44,464 nucleotides of DNA from an uncultured Lachnospiraceae bacterium (GTDB lineage: Bacteria > Bacillota > Clostridia > Lachnospirales > Lachnospiraceae), in assembly GCA_944380065.1 (NCBI GenBank), contig CALWGM010000027.1, forward strand, positions 1 to 44,464, written 5' to 3'. How positions within the stretch are numbered: position 1 is the first letter of the stretch; every line of letters starts with the position of its first letter. The notes beneath the pieces are model-generated. The model was given only the letters and a program-made list of their open reading frames with translations, had not been told where the DNA came from and searched no databases. Positions 7,652 through 15,094 of the stretch are shown here, piece by piece. A program made the position numbers and the translations under genes.

Positions 7652-8500
7652 TCAAAGCCCCAGGCCGTCGTTCATGCTCCCTCTCCGGTATCCCATCAGA
7701 TCCATCGTCACATAGGAAAATCCCAGCTTTTTCAGATATTCGGTCACTTCCTGCAGGATATCCGGTTCCAGCAGACGTCCCATTTCCTCCTTCAGCACTT
7801 CGATCCGCGCTAATTTACCGTGAATCCGCACCCGGAACTGATGAAACCCCAGATCCATCAGCTTCTGCTCCGCCTGATCCACCATATCCAGCTTCTCCCT
7901 GGTAATCTCTTCCCCGTACACAAACCGGGACGCCAGGCAGGCAAAGGAGGGCTTCTGCCAGGTATTCAGCCCATGGGCCCGGGACAGGATACGGATCTCT
8001 TCCTTGGTCAGCCCCACTTCCTGCAGCGGGCTGATCACTCCCAGTTCCCGCAGGGCGCGCACCCCCGGGCGGTAATCAGAAATATCGTTGATATTCGATC
8101 CGTCCAGCATCTGTTCATACCCTTCTGCCGCCGCCATCTCCATCATCCTGCAGAACAATACCTTTTTGCACAGATAGCAGCGATCCGGCGGGTTTTCCAG
8201 AAACCCTTCCACATCCTCCTCCCGGATGCGGCAGATTACCTGACGGATCCCGTAAACCTTACAGAAGGCCTCCGACTCCGAGGTTTCCCGCATGGGAACC
8301 CAGTCGCTCTGCACGGTCACCGCCAGTACATTGTCTCCCAGCGCCCTGCAGGCAGCATACAAAAGAAATGTCGAATCTACGCCGCCGGAAAAAGCAATCG
8401 CCGCTTTTTTCAGATCCTTCAGCTTCTGCAGCAGAAGCTCCCATTTTTCCACAATCTGCCCGTCCACAGGGTTCCCATCCACCAAAAGTTCTGTACTCAT
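7652..8500 (-). CDS. larE: ATP-dependent sacrificial sulfur transferase LarE
   Basis: The 282-residue protein belongs to the PP-loop ATP pyrophosphatases, with SGGVDST at about 38-44. It also has the LarE motif KPSFACLASRF, whose Cys188 corresponds to the sacrificial cysteine (Cys176 in Lactobacillus plantarum). LarE adds sulfur to the nicotinate-derived precursor of the nickel-pincer cofactor of lactate racemase and related LarA enzymes. GAGGTGAG precedes the ATG. It follows the aldolase-domain gene by 66 nt and probably shares its promoter. No larA, larB or larC is visible in the window, so the nickel-pincer role is inferred from the protein alone. Confidence 0.9.
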   Translation of the reverse strand: MSTELLVDGNPVDGQIVEKWELLLQKLKDLKKAAIAFSGGVDSTFLLYAACRALGDNVLAVTVQSDWVPMRETSESEAFCKVYGIRQVICRIREEDVEGFLENPPDRCYLCKKVLFCRMMEMAAAEGYEQMLDGSNINDISDYRPGVRALRELGVISPLQEVGLTKEEIRILSRAHGLNTWQKPSFACLASRFVYGEEITREKLDMVDQAEQKLMDLGFHQFRVRIHGKLARIEVLKEEMGRLLEPDILQEVTEYLKKLGFSYVTMDLMGYRRGSMNDGLGL

Positions 8501-8566
8501 ATCCTGCTCACCTCTTTCTTCCTCACTGCCGCCGCAGCCCTGAGCTGTCGCTGTCCACAGAAGATA

Positions 8567-9550
8567 TTATTCTCCCTCCAGCATTTCCTGGTAAAACCGT
8601 GTGTAATCCTGCCGCTGCCCTTTCTGGAAAGCAATCGCTGACTTCGGATGTGCATTCAGGATACCGGTCAGCATATAGGATACGTCAAAGCCCCACTCAT
8701 ACTTCTGCTTCATCTCCCCCATATGGGTTTCGATGAACTTCAGAACCGGCATAATGTCATATTTCGGGTTCTTTAAGAATCCCAGCAGCGACTCCAAGAA
8801 ACAGTTTCCCGCGCCTCTGCCCATCCCGCAGACCGTCCCGTCCAACAAGCTTGCCCCATAGCGCAGGGACTCAATCGTGTTGGCAAACGCCAGCTGCTGA
8901 TTGTTATGTCCGTGATAACCCACTGTAATGCCATATTTTTCCCCGATCTCCATGTAAAGCTCCGTCAGGGTCTTGACCTGTTCCGGATAGAACGCCCCGT
9001 AGCTGTCCACCAGATAGAGATAATCTACGCCGGACTGCGCCAGCATCTCGATTCCGGACTGAAGCTCCAGCTCGCCCACCTTGGAGACTGCCATAATGTT
9101 TACACTGACTTCATATCCCTTTTCCTTCGCGTCCGCGATCATCCGGATCGCCGTAGGGATCTGGTGAATATACGTCGCCACCCGCACCAGATCGATCACA
9201 CTCTCGCTCCTTGGCAGAATATCGGTCTGGTAATCACAGCGTCCCACATCCGCCATCACGGAAATCTTCATGGGGCTGTCATTCTCTCCCACGATCCTGC
9301 GGATGGACGCCTCGTCACAGAACTTCCATTCCCCGAATTCCTCCGTGGAAAAAAGCCGTTTGGACGCCTTATATCCAAATTCCATATAATCCACGCCGCT
9401 GGCAATATTTGCCTGATACAGCGCCTTCACAAATTCATCCGGAAACGCAAAATTGTTGACCAGCCCCCCATCCCGCAGGGTACAGTCTAAAATCCGGATA
9501 TCCGGGCAATAAGACATCAGGATCCTTCCGTTGGTGTTTTTCAGTGCCAT
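8567..9550 (-). CDS. Aldolase catalytic domain (HMGL-like) protein
   Basis: The 327-residue protein is a TIM-barrel member of the HMG-CoA lyase/4-hydroxy-2-oxovalerate aldolase superfamily. The metal and substrate motif ILDCTLRDGGLVNNF lies near residues 20-34, and YHGHNNQQLAFAN carries the metal-binding histidines. A glycine-rich GMGRGAGN follows. Such stand-alone proteins are annotated only as 'aldolase catalytic domain-containing', and their substrate is unknown. GGAGG sits 8 nt before the ATG. Downstream on the same strand is larE, which suggests a shared pathway, but nothing in the sequence fixes the reaction. Confidence 0.8.
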   Translation of the reverse strand: MALKNTNGRILMSYCPDIRILDCTLRDGGLVNNFAFPDEFVKALYQANIASGVDYMEFGYKASKRLFSTEEFGEWKFCDEASIRRIVGENDSPMKISVMADVGRCDYQTDILPRSESVIDLVRVATYIHQIPTAIRMIADAKEKGYEVSVNIMAVSKVGELELQSGIEMLAQSGVDYLYLVDSYGAFYPEQVKTLTELYMEIGEKYGITVGYHGHNNQQLAFANTIESLRYGASLLDGTVCGMGRGAGNCFLESLLGFLKNPKYDIMPVLKFIETHMGEMKQKYEWGFDVSYMLTGILNAHPKSAIAFQKGQRQDYTRFYQEMLEGE

Positions 9551-9590
9551 GATTTTGCCCTCCTTTTCTCATATTAACGTGCTAAAGTGA

Positions 9591-9619
9591 ATTATAGCAG
9601 GACTTTTCCCCTATGTCAA
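9591..9619 (-). promoter_or_regulatory. Consensus sigma-A promoter for the aldolase-larE operon
   Basis: On the minus strand a perfect TTGACA (9614-9619) and a perfect TATAAT (9591-9596) are separated by 17 nt. Transcription would start near 9584, about 34 nt before the ATG at 9550. Constitutive, fairly strong expression is expected unless a repressor intervenes. Confidence 0.85.
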
Positions 9620-9663
9620 TCACTGAATTTACAACAGGCTTTTCTATTGCCTGTCAACCAAAA

Positions 9664-9685
9664 GAGCGCCGGCATGCCGACGCTC
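9664..9685 (-). terminator. Probable terminator after the PPK2 gene
   Basis: GAGCGCCGGC and GCCGACGCTC form a 10-bp stem with a minimal loop. On the minus strand the stem is followed by TTTTGG. The U-tract is short, so termination may be partial. On the plus strand a run of six T follows about 12 nt later. Confidence 0.55.
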
Positions 9686-9761
9686 CTTCCCGGGGGTTTT
9701 TTGTTCTCCCGCCTGCAGCAACTCTCATATTTCCGGTTTTCTCTCTGCCGGCCGCAAAAAA

Positions 9762-11291
9762 TCAGTCCTGTTTCTTTGCCTTCCCGGCAGTTCCCAGACG
9801 CTCCTCCATGGCGTTCACCACAGACCGCAGCACCTTCACACGGGCATAATATTTATTATTTCCCTCTACGATGATCCAGGGGGCGTAGGTGGTGGAGGTA
9901 CGAACCAGCATCTCATCCACTGCTTTTTCATACTCATCCCACTTTTCCCGGTTCCGCCAGTCTTCATCGGTGATCTTCCACTGCTTATCCGGATTCTCCA
10001 TCCGCTCCTTGAAACGCCGCTCCTGCTCATCCTTGTCGATCTGCATCCAGAACTTCAGCACGATGGCTCCGTGCTCGGCGAACTGCTTCTCCATCTCGTT
10101 GATCTCCTGGTACGCCCGCTGCCATTCTTCCCTGGTACAGAAGCCCTCGATCCGTTCCACCATCACACGGCCATACCAGGTACGGTCAAAGATGGCAATG
10201 TGGCCGTCCTTGGGCACATGGTTCCAGAAACGCCACAGATAATGATGCACTTTCTCAATATCATTCGGGGAAGCGGTGGGATGCACAATATAGCCCCGGG
10301 GATCCATCCGGTCTGTCAGACGCTTGATCGCTCCGCCCTTACCGCCGGCATCCCAGCCCTCAAATCCCAGAATCATGGGGATCCTCCTGCGGTACAGCTC
10401 CCCGTGCAGCTCTTCGATCCTGCGCTGAAGCTCCTTCAGCTCCTTCTTGTATTCGTCGCGCTCCAGGGACAGGCTCAGATCCACCTTCTTCAGGCTGGAG
10501 GTCCGCAGCACCTCATCATCGTACTCAGAAGCCGGAACCGGCACATGGGAAACATTGGTATCCGAAGCGGATCCTTCCGCTTTTCTGCGGATCGCTGCCT
10601 TCAGCGCCTCGATCACCGCCGTATAAATCTTCACCGTCGCGAACTCGCGGTCCATGGCCTCCACGATCGTCCAGGGCGCATACGCCGTATCCGTATACTC
10701 CAGCATCTCATCGCTCATCTCTTTGTAAACATCAAAATTCTTGTTCCGCTTCAGATCGTCCTCCGATACCCGCCAGGAACTGGACCGGACTTCCATCAGC
10801 TTTTTAAAACGTTTTTTCTGTTCTTTCTTATCAATACACAGAAACAGCTTGATGATCACATTGCCGTCCGCCGCCAGCTGCCGCTCAAAAGAATTGATCT
10901 CATTGTAGTAGGTCACCAGGCGCTTTTCGGAAGTGATCCCGTCGAAACGGTCAATCATTACCTTGCGGTACCAGCTCCGGTCAAAAATCGCCATCTGGTC
11001 TTTGGCCGGCAGCTTCGTCCAGAACCGCCACAGAAACGGATGCATCATCTCCTCTGTGGATTCCGGGCCGATGGAATTTACATAAAAGCCGCGGGGATCC
11101 AGCGAATGGATCAGCCGTCCAATCTGGTAGCCCTTTCCCGCCGCCCCAAAACCTTCAAATACGATGATCACCGGGATCTTCTCCGCCTTGCAGGTTCTCT
11201 GAAGCCGCGCAAGCTCCGGTTCCAGAACCTCCATCCTCTTCTTATAATCCTCTTTTGACATATTTTTGGTCAAATCCAGCTGCTGTAACAT
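9762..11291 (-). CDS. pap: Polyphosphate:AMP phosphotransferase, tandem PPK2 domains
   Basis: The 509-residue protein contains two PPK2 domains, each with its own Walker A motif: GFGAAGKG at about 47-54 and GWDAGGKG at about 307-314. Each domain also repeats the pattern D(P)RG(F/Y) ... LWRFW ... IFDR(S/T)WY. This tandem architecture and length match PPK2 class II enzymes, which phosphorylate AMP to ADP with polyphosphate as donor. Single-domain PPK2 proteins are about half this size. GGGGGTAG precedes the ATG. The gene stands alone between its own promoter and terminator. In the family, often only one of the two domains is catalytically competent. That cannot be decided here. Confidence 0.9.
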   Translation of the reverse strand: MLQQLDLTKNMSKEDYKKRMEVLEPELARLQRTCKAEKIPVIIVFEGFGAAGKGYQIGRLIHSLDPRGFYVNSIGPESTEEMMHPFLWRFWTKLPAKDQMAIFDRSWYRKVMIDRFDGITSEKRLVTYYNEINSFERQLAADGNVIIKLFLCIDKKEQKKRFKKLMEVRSSSWRVSEDDLKRNKNFDVYKEMSDEMLEYTDTAYAPWTIVEAMDREFATVKIYTAVIEALKAAIRRKAEGSASDTNVSHVPVPASEYDDEVLRTSSLKKVDLSLSLERDEYKKELKELQRRIEELHGELYRRRIPMILGFEGWDAGGKGGAIKRLTDRMDPRGYIVHPTASPNDIEKVHHYLWRFWNHVPKDGHIAIFDRTWYGRVMVERIEGFCTREEWQRAYQEINEMEKQFAEHGAIVLKFWMQIDKDEQERRFKERMENPDKQWKITDEDWRNREKWDEYEKAVDEMLVRTSTTYAPWIIVEGNNKYYARVKVLRSVVNAMEERLGTAGKAKKQD

Positions 11292-11374
11292 AGTCTACCC
11301 CCTGATCTTATTCATTTTACCTGTCATTTGCCCGCACCCCGTGTACAGGGCAAAACGCCTTGTTGAATGTTCCT

Positions 11375-11383
11375 ATTATACCA
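11375..11383 (-). promoter_or_regulatory. Extended -10 promoter for the PPK2 gene
   Basis: On the minus strand TGG-TATAAT reads as an extended -10 element (TATAAT at 11375-11380). No good -35 hexamer is present at the proper distance. Transcription would start near 11368, about 77 nt before the ATG at 11291. Confidence 0.6.
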
Positions 11384-11550
11384 AGAATCAGCAGAAATTA
11401 CTACTATATATTCTGTTTTTTCAGACTTTTTATGCATTTTCCACATAGTCTCCGATAATTTCAGCCAGCAGCCGGAACGAAGAGATCTTCTTTTCCACAG
11501 GAAAAAAGCCCCGTCGCCGGAGCTTTTTCCTACATAGGGAGGTTGAGTTT
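11384..11550. other. Gene-poor stretch with terminator-like hairpin at 11499-11531
   Basis: This stretch between the PPK2 promoter and the small ORF has no credible gene. A hairpin at 11499-11531 has arms AGGAAAAAAGC and GCTTTTTCCT around a GC-rich inner stem. It is T-rich on both outer sides, so it looks like a bidirectional terminator or a leader hairpin of the small ORF at 11551. The 73-codon minus-strand frame at 11430-11651 starts with TTG and has no ribosome binding site. Confidence 0.5.
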
Positions 11551-11688
11551 ATGAAAAATCTAAAAATAGATGGGTTTTTGTTTTGTATGGTCTTATCATA
11601 CCGGAAAGTTGTGAGCAAATTGTGGCGGACTTCTAAAGAAATTCTTAGCAATTATAAAAAAACTGAAAATTTTCTAAACGGAATATAG
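11551..11688 (+). CDS. Small ORF, 45 residues, unknown function
   Basis: The frame encodes MKNLKIDGFLFCMVLSYRKV and a Lys/Asn-rich remainder ending NFLNGI. An excellent GGGAGG site lies 8 nt before the ATG, which is the main reason to list it. The product is basic, with one short hydrophobic stretch (about residues 8-16) that is too short for a clear membrane span. Base composition is AT-rich, unlike the neighbouring genes. It lies 69 nt before the polysaccharide deacetylase on the same strand and directly after a terminator-like hairpin. I do not recognise a family, and it may be a leader peptide or chance. Confidence 0.35.
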   Translation: MKNLKIDGFLFCMVLSYRKVVSKLWRTSKEILSNYKKTENFLNGI

Positions 11689-11757
11689 GAATCTCCCTGT
11701 TCTATCGGGCTCTGCCCATTCATACACTAAAAATAATCGCTTTTTGAAAGGCATCCT

Positions 11758-12537
11758 ATGCAAAAAAGCAAACTGCGCTTTCTCGCTTCTGTGACCGCCG
11801 TCCTGACGGGGATCTTTGCGGTGGCCGCCGTATTCCAGTCCCGTACAGAATTCATCTCTGTCAGCAGCACAGCCGCCGGTCGGGAGCTCCCCATCTACAG
11901 CGTCGGTACCGATGAGAAAAAAATAGCCATTTCCTTTGACGCCGCCTGGGGCAACGATGACACGGGGGAAATCCTCGATATTCTTGCAAAACACAACGTA
12001 CATGCGACCTTTTTTATGACCGGCGGCTGGGTGGAGTCCTACCCGGAGGATGTGAAAGCCATTTTTGAAGCGGGGCATGATCTGGGAAATCACAGCCAGA
12101 ACCACAAAAATATGAGTCAGCTTTCCGACGCGGAGATCAAAGAAGAGCTGATGACGGTACATGAACAGGTAAAAGAACTGACCGGATATGATATGTTTCT
12201 CTTCCGTCCGCCCTACGGGGACTATGACAACGAAGTAATCCTGGACGCCCGTGCCTGCGGCTACTACCCCATCCAGTGGTCTGTGGACAGCCTGGACTGG
12301 AAGGATTATGGCGCGGAGGAAATCATCAGCCGTGTCTGCAACCACGAAAACCTGACCGGCGGCGCCATCATCCTCTGCCACAACGGGGCAAAGTATACGG
12401 CAAAAGCGCTGGACGCCCTCCTGACCAGCCTAAAACAGCAGGGTTATGAGCTAATTCCCATTTCAGAACTGATCTATACGGAAAACTATCACATCGACGG
12501 CAACGGCATGCAGATTTCAGACAGCAAAAGCCAGTAA
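11758..12537 (+). CDS. Polysaccharide deacetylase, PdaB-like
   Basis: The 259-residue protein has a single N-terminal membrane or signal segment (about residues 7-26) and a NodB-homology domain (about 55-245). The motifs are SFDAAWGNDDT (divergent motif 1), the metal ligands in GNHSQNH, the RPPYG motif, WSVDSLDW and the final LCHNG. The SFDAAWG form of motif 1 is typical of the sporulation-linked PdaB group rather than of chitooligosaccharide deacetylases. It probably deacetylates peptidoglycan amino sugars outside the membrane. AAAGGC before the ATG is an acceptable ribosome binding site. The cotJ locus in the same window agrees with a sporulation role, but a vegetative role is possible. Confidence 0.85.
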   Translation: MQKSKLRFLASVTAVLTGIFAVAAVFQSRTEFISVSSTAAGRELPIYSVGTDEKKIAISFDAAWGNDDTGEILDILAKHNVHATFFMTGGWVESYPEDVKAIFEAGHDLGNHSQNHKNMSQLSDAEIKEELMTVHEQVKELTGYDMFLFRPPYGDYDNEVILDARACGYYPIQWSVDSLDWKDYGAEEIISRVCNHENLTGGAIILCHNGAKYTAKALDALLTSLKQQGYELIPISELIYTENYHIDGNGMQISDSKSQ

Positions 12538-12623
12538 CCCTCCTGCGGAAGTCTCCGCGGGGAACCGATGAACTTGCCGTCCGGCGCAGCTGTCCAGCGG
12601 TGGAACGCCAGATGAAAATCCGC

Positions 12624-12652
12624 TTGCCGTCTGTCTGAAAATCCTGTACAGT
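12624..12652 (+). promoter_or_regulatory. Candidate promoter for the SGNH hydrolase
   Basis: TTGCCG (12624-12629) and TACAGT (12647-12652) are spaced by 17 nt, with four of six consensus bases in each. It lies about 84 nt before the ATG at 12736. It is weak, and the gene could also be read from the upstream deacetylase. Confidence 0.35.
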
Positions 12653-12735
12653 GGAGACAGGAACAAAAGACAGTTCCCTCCGTTTACTGCAGCTTTGCGC
12701 GGCGGAGTATCTCCCAAAAGAAAGGCAGGACTGCC

Positions 12736-13386
12736 ATGGACATCCGAAAAACCCCCATCATCTGTTATGGCGATTCCAATACCTACGGCTACGACCCCCG
12801 CTCCTACCTGGGCGACCGCTACCCCAGGCAGGTGCGCTGGACCGGGATCCTGAAGGAACAGCACCGCCTGAATCTGATCAACTGCGGAATGCCCGGACGT
12901 GAGATCCCCCGCTTCCAATACGAAATGCAGCAGGCCCTGAATCCGATGGCCTCCCTGCAGCCCCCGTTTTTCCTGTGGATCATGCTGGGTTCCAACGATC
13001 TTCTGAACAGTCGGGAGCCGTCTGCCGACACGGCGGCAGGGCGTATGGAAGAGTTCCTGCGTTTTCTGATCCAGCAGGATCTTTTTCGCGCCGGGAAACT
13101 GAAGATCCTTCTGATTTCGCCGCCCCGCATGGAGCCAGGCGCCTGGACAAACGGGCCGGTCTGCCGGGAATCCGGCCGGCTGGGGGGCTGCCTGAAGGAA
13201 ACCGTCCGGCAGCTGTGTCTGTCCGAATCCCTGTCCCCCGCGCAGCTTTCCTTTGCGGACGCAGGCTCCTGGCAGCTTCCTCTGGTCTTTGACGGGGTGC
13301 ATCTGAGCGAAGAGGGCCATCTGGCCTTTGCAGAACACATGTCTGCATTTCTCGCCTCATCCCCGCAGATCTTTTCCGGAAACTGA
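12736..13386 (+). CDS. SGNH/GDSL-family esterase or hydrolase
   Basis: The 216-residue protein carries the four SGNH blocks. Block I is CYGDSNTYGYDP with the nucleophile Ser13. Block II is the Gly in CGMPGRE. Block III is LGSNDLL with Asn. Block V is DGVHLSEEGH with the catalytic Asp and His. There is no signal peptide, so it should act in the cytoplasm. The family removes acyl or acetyl groups from carbohydrates and lipids, and the substrate is not predictable here. AAAGGCAGG precedes the ATG. The neighbour upstream is a polysaccharide deacetylase, which makes a carbohydrate ester plausible. Confidence 0.85.
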   Translation: MDIRKTPIICYGDSNTYGYDPRSYLGDRYPRQVRWTGILKEQHRLNLINCGMPGREIPRFQYEMQQALNPMASLQPPFFLWIMLGSNDLLNSREPSADTAAGRMEEFLRFLIQQDLFRAGKLKILLISPPRMEPGAWTNGPVCRESGRLGGCLKETVRQLCLSESLSPAQLSFADAGSWQLPLVFDGVHLSEEGHLAFAEHMSAFLASSPQIFSGN

Positions 13387-13387
13387 A

Positions 13388-13416
13388 AAGAGACCGGCAG
13401 TGTTCCGGTCTCTCTT
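13388..13416. terminator. Intrinsic terminator shared by the convergent SGNH and GT2 genes
   Basis: AGAGACCGG (13389-13397) pairs perfectly with CCGGTCTCT (13405-13413) around a 7-nt loop. TCTT follows on the plus side and TTTTC on the minus side. It sits directly after the hydrolase stop and about 35 nt after the glycosyltransferase stop. Confidence 0.75.
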
Positions 13417-13450
13417 CTATGTATGATAGATAGGATTAAGATATAGGCAA

Positions 13451-14746
13451 TTATTTGATTCCCTGGGGGATGCCACGCATCATGGCTCCACCGCCTGCCA
13501 GCTGCACCTGCGGCTCCCGCTTCAGCCCATGCTGGATCGGTTTCCACTCCACCTTCCTGCTGATGGCCGCGATGGCGATCGGGAAATAGGTATACATAAA
13601 GATCGGGAAGGTAAACAAATACGCGATCTTCTTCTGGTTACTGCAGGGAATTTTCTTCCACTGGGTCACTTCTGTATAGATCCCCAGCACAAACATGGCT
13701 GCAAACGTGCTGATGAGAAAGACTCCTACCGACTGCAGCGTAAACATCCAGTTCTGCGCAGCCACAATGCCGATCACCAGCATAGCCAGTCCGATCAGGG
13801 ACGCCACCGAGGTCAGCAGGAACGCCGGCAGATAACCCATCATCATGTCGTAGGCAGAAAAGGAATGCTCCCTTGCTGTCTTTGACGCCAGCCGCCTGCC
13901 GTACTTTCCAAACACCTGATAGTAACCCTTGACCCAGCGCAGCCGCTGATTCCAGGAATCCTTCAGCCTCGTAGGCTGTTCATCAAAAAATTCCGCGTTC
14001 CCGCAATAACCGATTTTAATATCATTCAAAATACAGTCCGCGGAAAATTCAATATCCTCGGTCAGGAGGAAGAACTTCCATCCGTTGTTTTTCAGAAGCA
14101 CTTTCGTGGAAATCAGATATCCGGTTCCGGAAACCATACAGCTGTTGCCGTACGCCATCCGCCCTTTGTTCAGGAACTCCGCCTCATGTAAAAACCAGAG
14201 GCCGTAACCGAAGGAGATCCAGTTCTCACCGAAATTTTTGCTGTTCCGGTAGCTTGTCACCACTTCATAGCCTGAATTAAACACACGGTTCATTTCCTCC
14301 ACATAGTCCCGCTGCAGGATATTGTCCGCGTCAAAAATGAAATATCCCTCATAGTCTTCTAAGACGCCGTCCTTCATCAGCTGGTTCAGGAGGAACTCCA
14401 GCGCGTATCCCTTCCCTACCTTCTCTCTGTTGACTCTCTCATAACATTCCGCGCCTTTGCAGCGCACCACCTCTGCGGTCCGGTCTGTACAGTTATCCGC
14501 CACCACAAAAATATCCAGCAGATAACCGGGGTAAGTCTGTCCGTGAATGCTGTCGATCAGATCACCGATCACCCGCTCCTCATTTCTTGCCGCGATCAGC
14601 ACCGCATACCGGTTCTTCCTGCCCGTCTTTGCAATCTGCGGTTTTTTCCTGTAACGCACAAAAAAGTATACCGCCTGATAAGAAAAACATACAATAAACG
14701 CCGCTATGATCGACCAGTTGATCGCCTTCGATACGATCTCAAACAT
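13451..14746 (-). CDS. Membrane-bound family 2 glycosyltransferase, processive type
   Basis: The 431-residue protein has an N-terminal membrane helix (about 10-30), a cytoplasmic GT2 domain and three or more C-terminal helices (about 295-390). The catalytic signatures are complete: AARNEE near 52, DAD at 139-141, the catalytic base region TED at 229-231 and QRLRW at 267-271. This set is that of cellulose-, hyaluronan- and poly-GlcNAc-synthase-like enzymes. There is no PilZ domain and no partner gene nearby, so the polymer is unknown. The ATG at 14746 is preferred over the frame start at 14782 because it begins directly before the membrane helix. Confidence 0.85.
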   Translation of the reverse strand: MFEIVSKAINWSIIAAFIVCFSYQAVYFFVRYRKKPQIAKTGRKNRYAVLIAARNEERVIGDLIDSIHGQTYPGYLLDIFVVADNCTDRTAEVVRCKGAECYERVNREKVGKGYALEFLLNQLMKDGVLEDYEGYFIFDADNILQRDYVEEMNRVFNSGYEVVTSYRNSKNFGENWISFGYGLWFLHEAEFLNKGRMAYGNSCMVSGTGYLISTKVLLKNNGWKFFLLTEDIEFSADCILNDIKIGYCGNAEFFDEQPTRLKDSWNQRLRWVKGYYQVFGKYGRRLASKTAREHSFSAYDMMMGYLPAFLLTSVASLIGLAMLVIGIVAAQNWMFTLQSVGVFLISTFAAMFVLGIYTEVTQWKKIPCSNQKKIAYLFTFPIFMYTYFPIAIAAISRKVEWKPIQHGLKREPQVQLAGGGAMMRGIPQGIK

Positions 14747-14928
14747 TCTCTTCGCCTGCCTTTCCCCATGTCGCAGGATCATCTGTCCCGCAATCCGTAT
14801 CGTTTATGATGTTTTTATTATATGACGCACTTCTTAACATTTGCCCCCTGTGTCTATGAAAAAATTCTTTTTCTTTTCTTAAGATATTATGATGGTTTCC
14901 TGTCAAATGTAAAATCCATGTAAATACC

Positions 14929-14968
14929 CAAAAAGGCTGCCGTCCGCATCCTCTGCAGACGACAGCCT
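14929..14968 (-). terminator. Strong terminator after the MFS transporter gene
   Basis: On the minus strand AGGCTGTCGTCTGC pairs with GCGGACGGCAGCCT (14 pairs with G-T wobbles, 7-nt loop), followed by TTTTTGG. It lies about 125 nt beyond the MFS stop. The rest of 14747-15094 holds AT-rich sequence with a TATAAT at 14817-14822 (minus) that may serve the GT2 gene but lacks a clear -35. I see no other gene there. Confidence 0.88.
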
Positions 14969-15094
14969 CCTGTCTCACAACTATTTTATTTACTTTTACC
15001 GGTTATATGTTCAACTTTCGCCGGGAACTGCAAACATGTCCTTATGTAATGCAGAATTCTGAACGATCCACGTTTCGGTCAGCACAAAGCCAGA

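Noticed and set aside
10071-11258. Plus-strand open frame of 395 codons opposite the PPK2 gene
   Set aside because: Antisense shadow. The PPK2 frame has both Walker A motifs and family length.
11430-11651. Minus-strand frame of 73 codons between PPK2 and the deacetylase
   Set aside because: It starts with TTG without any ribosome binding site and crosses a terminator-like hairpin.
11674-12381. Minus-strand open frame of 235 codons opposite the polysaccharide deacetylase
   Set aside because: Shadow of a gene with complete NodB motifs. It has no ribosome binding site.
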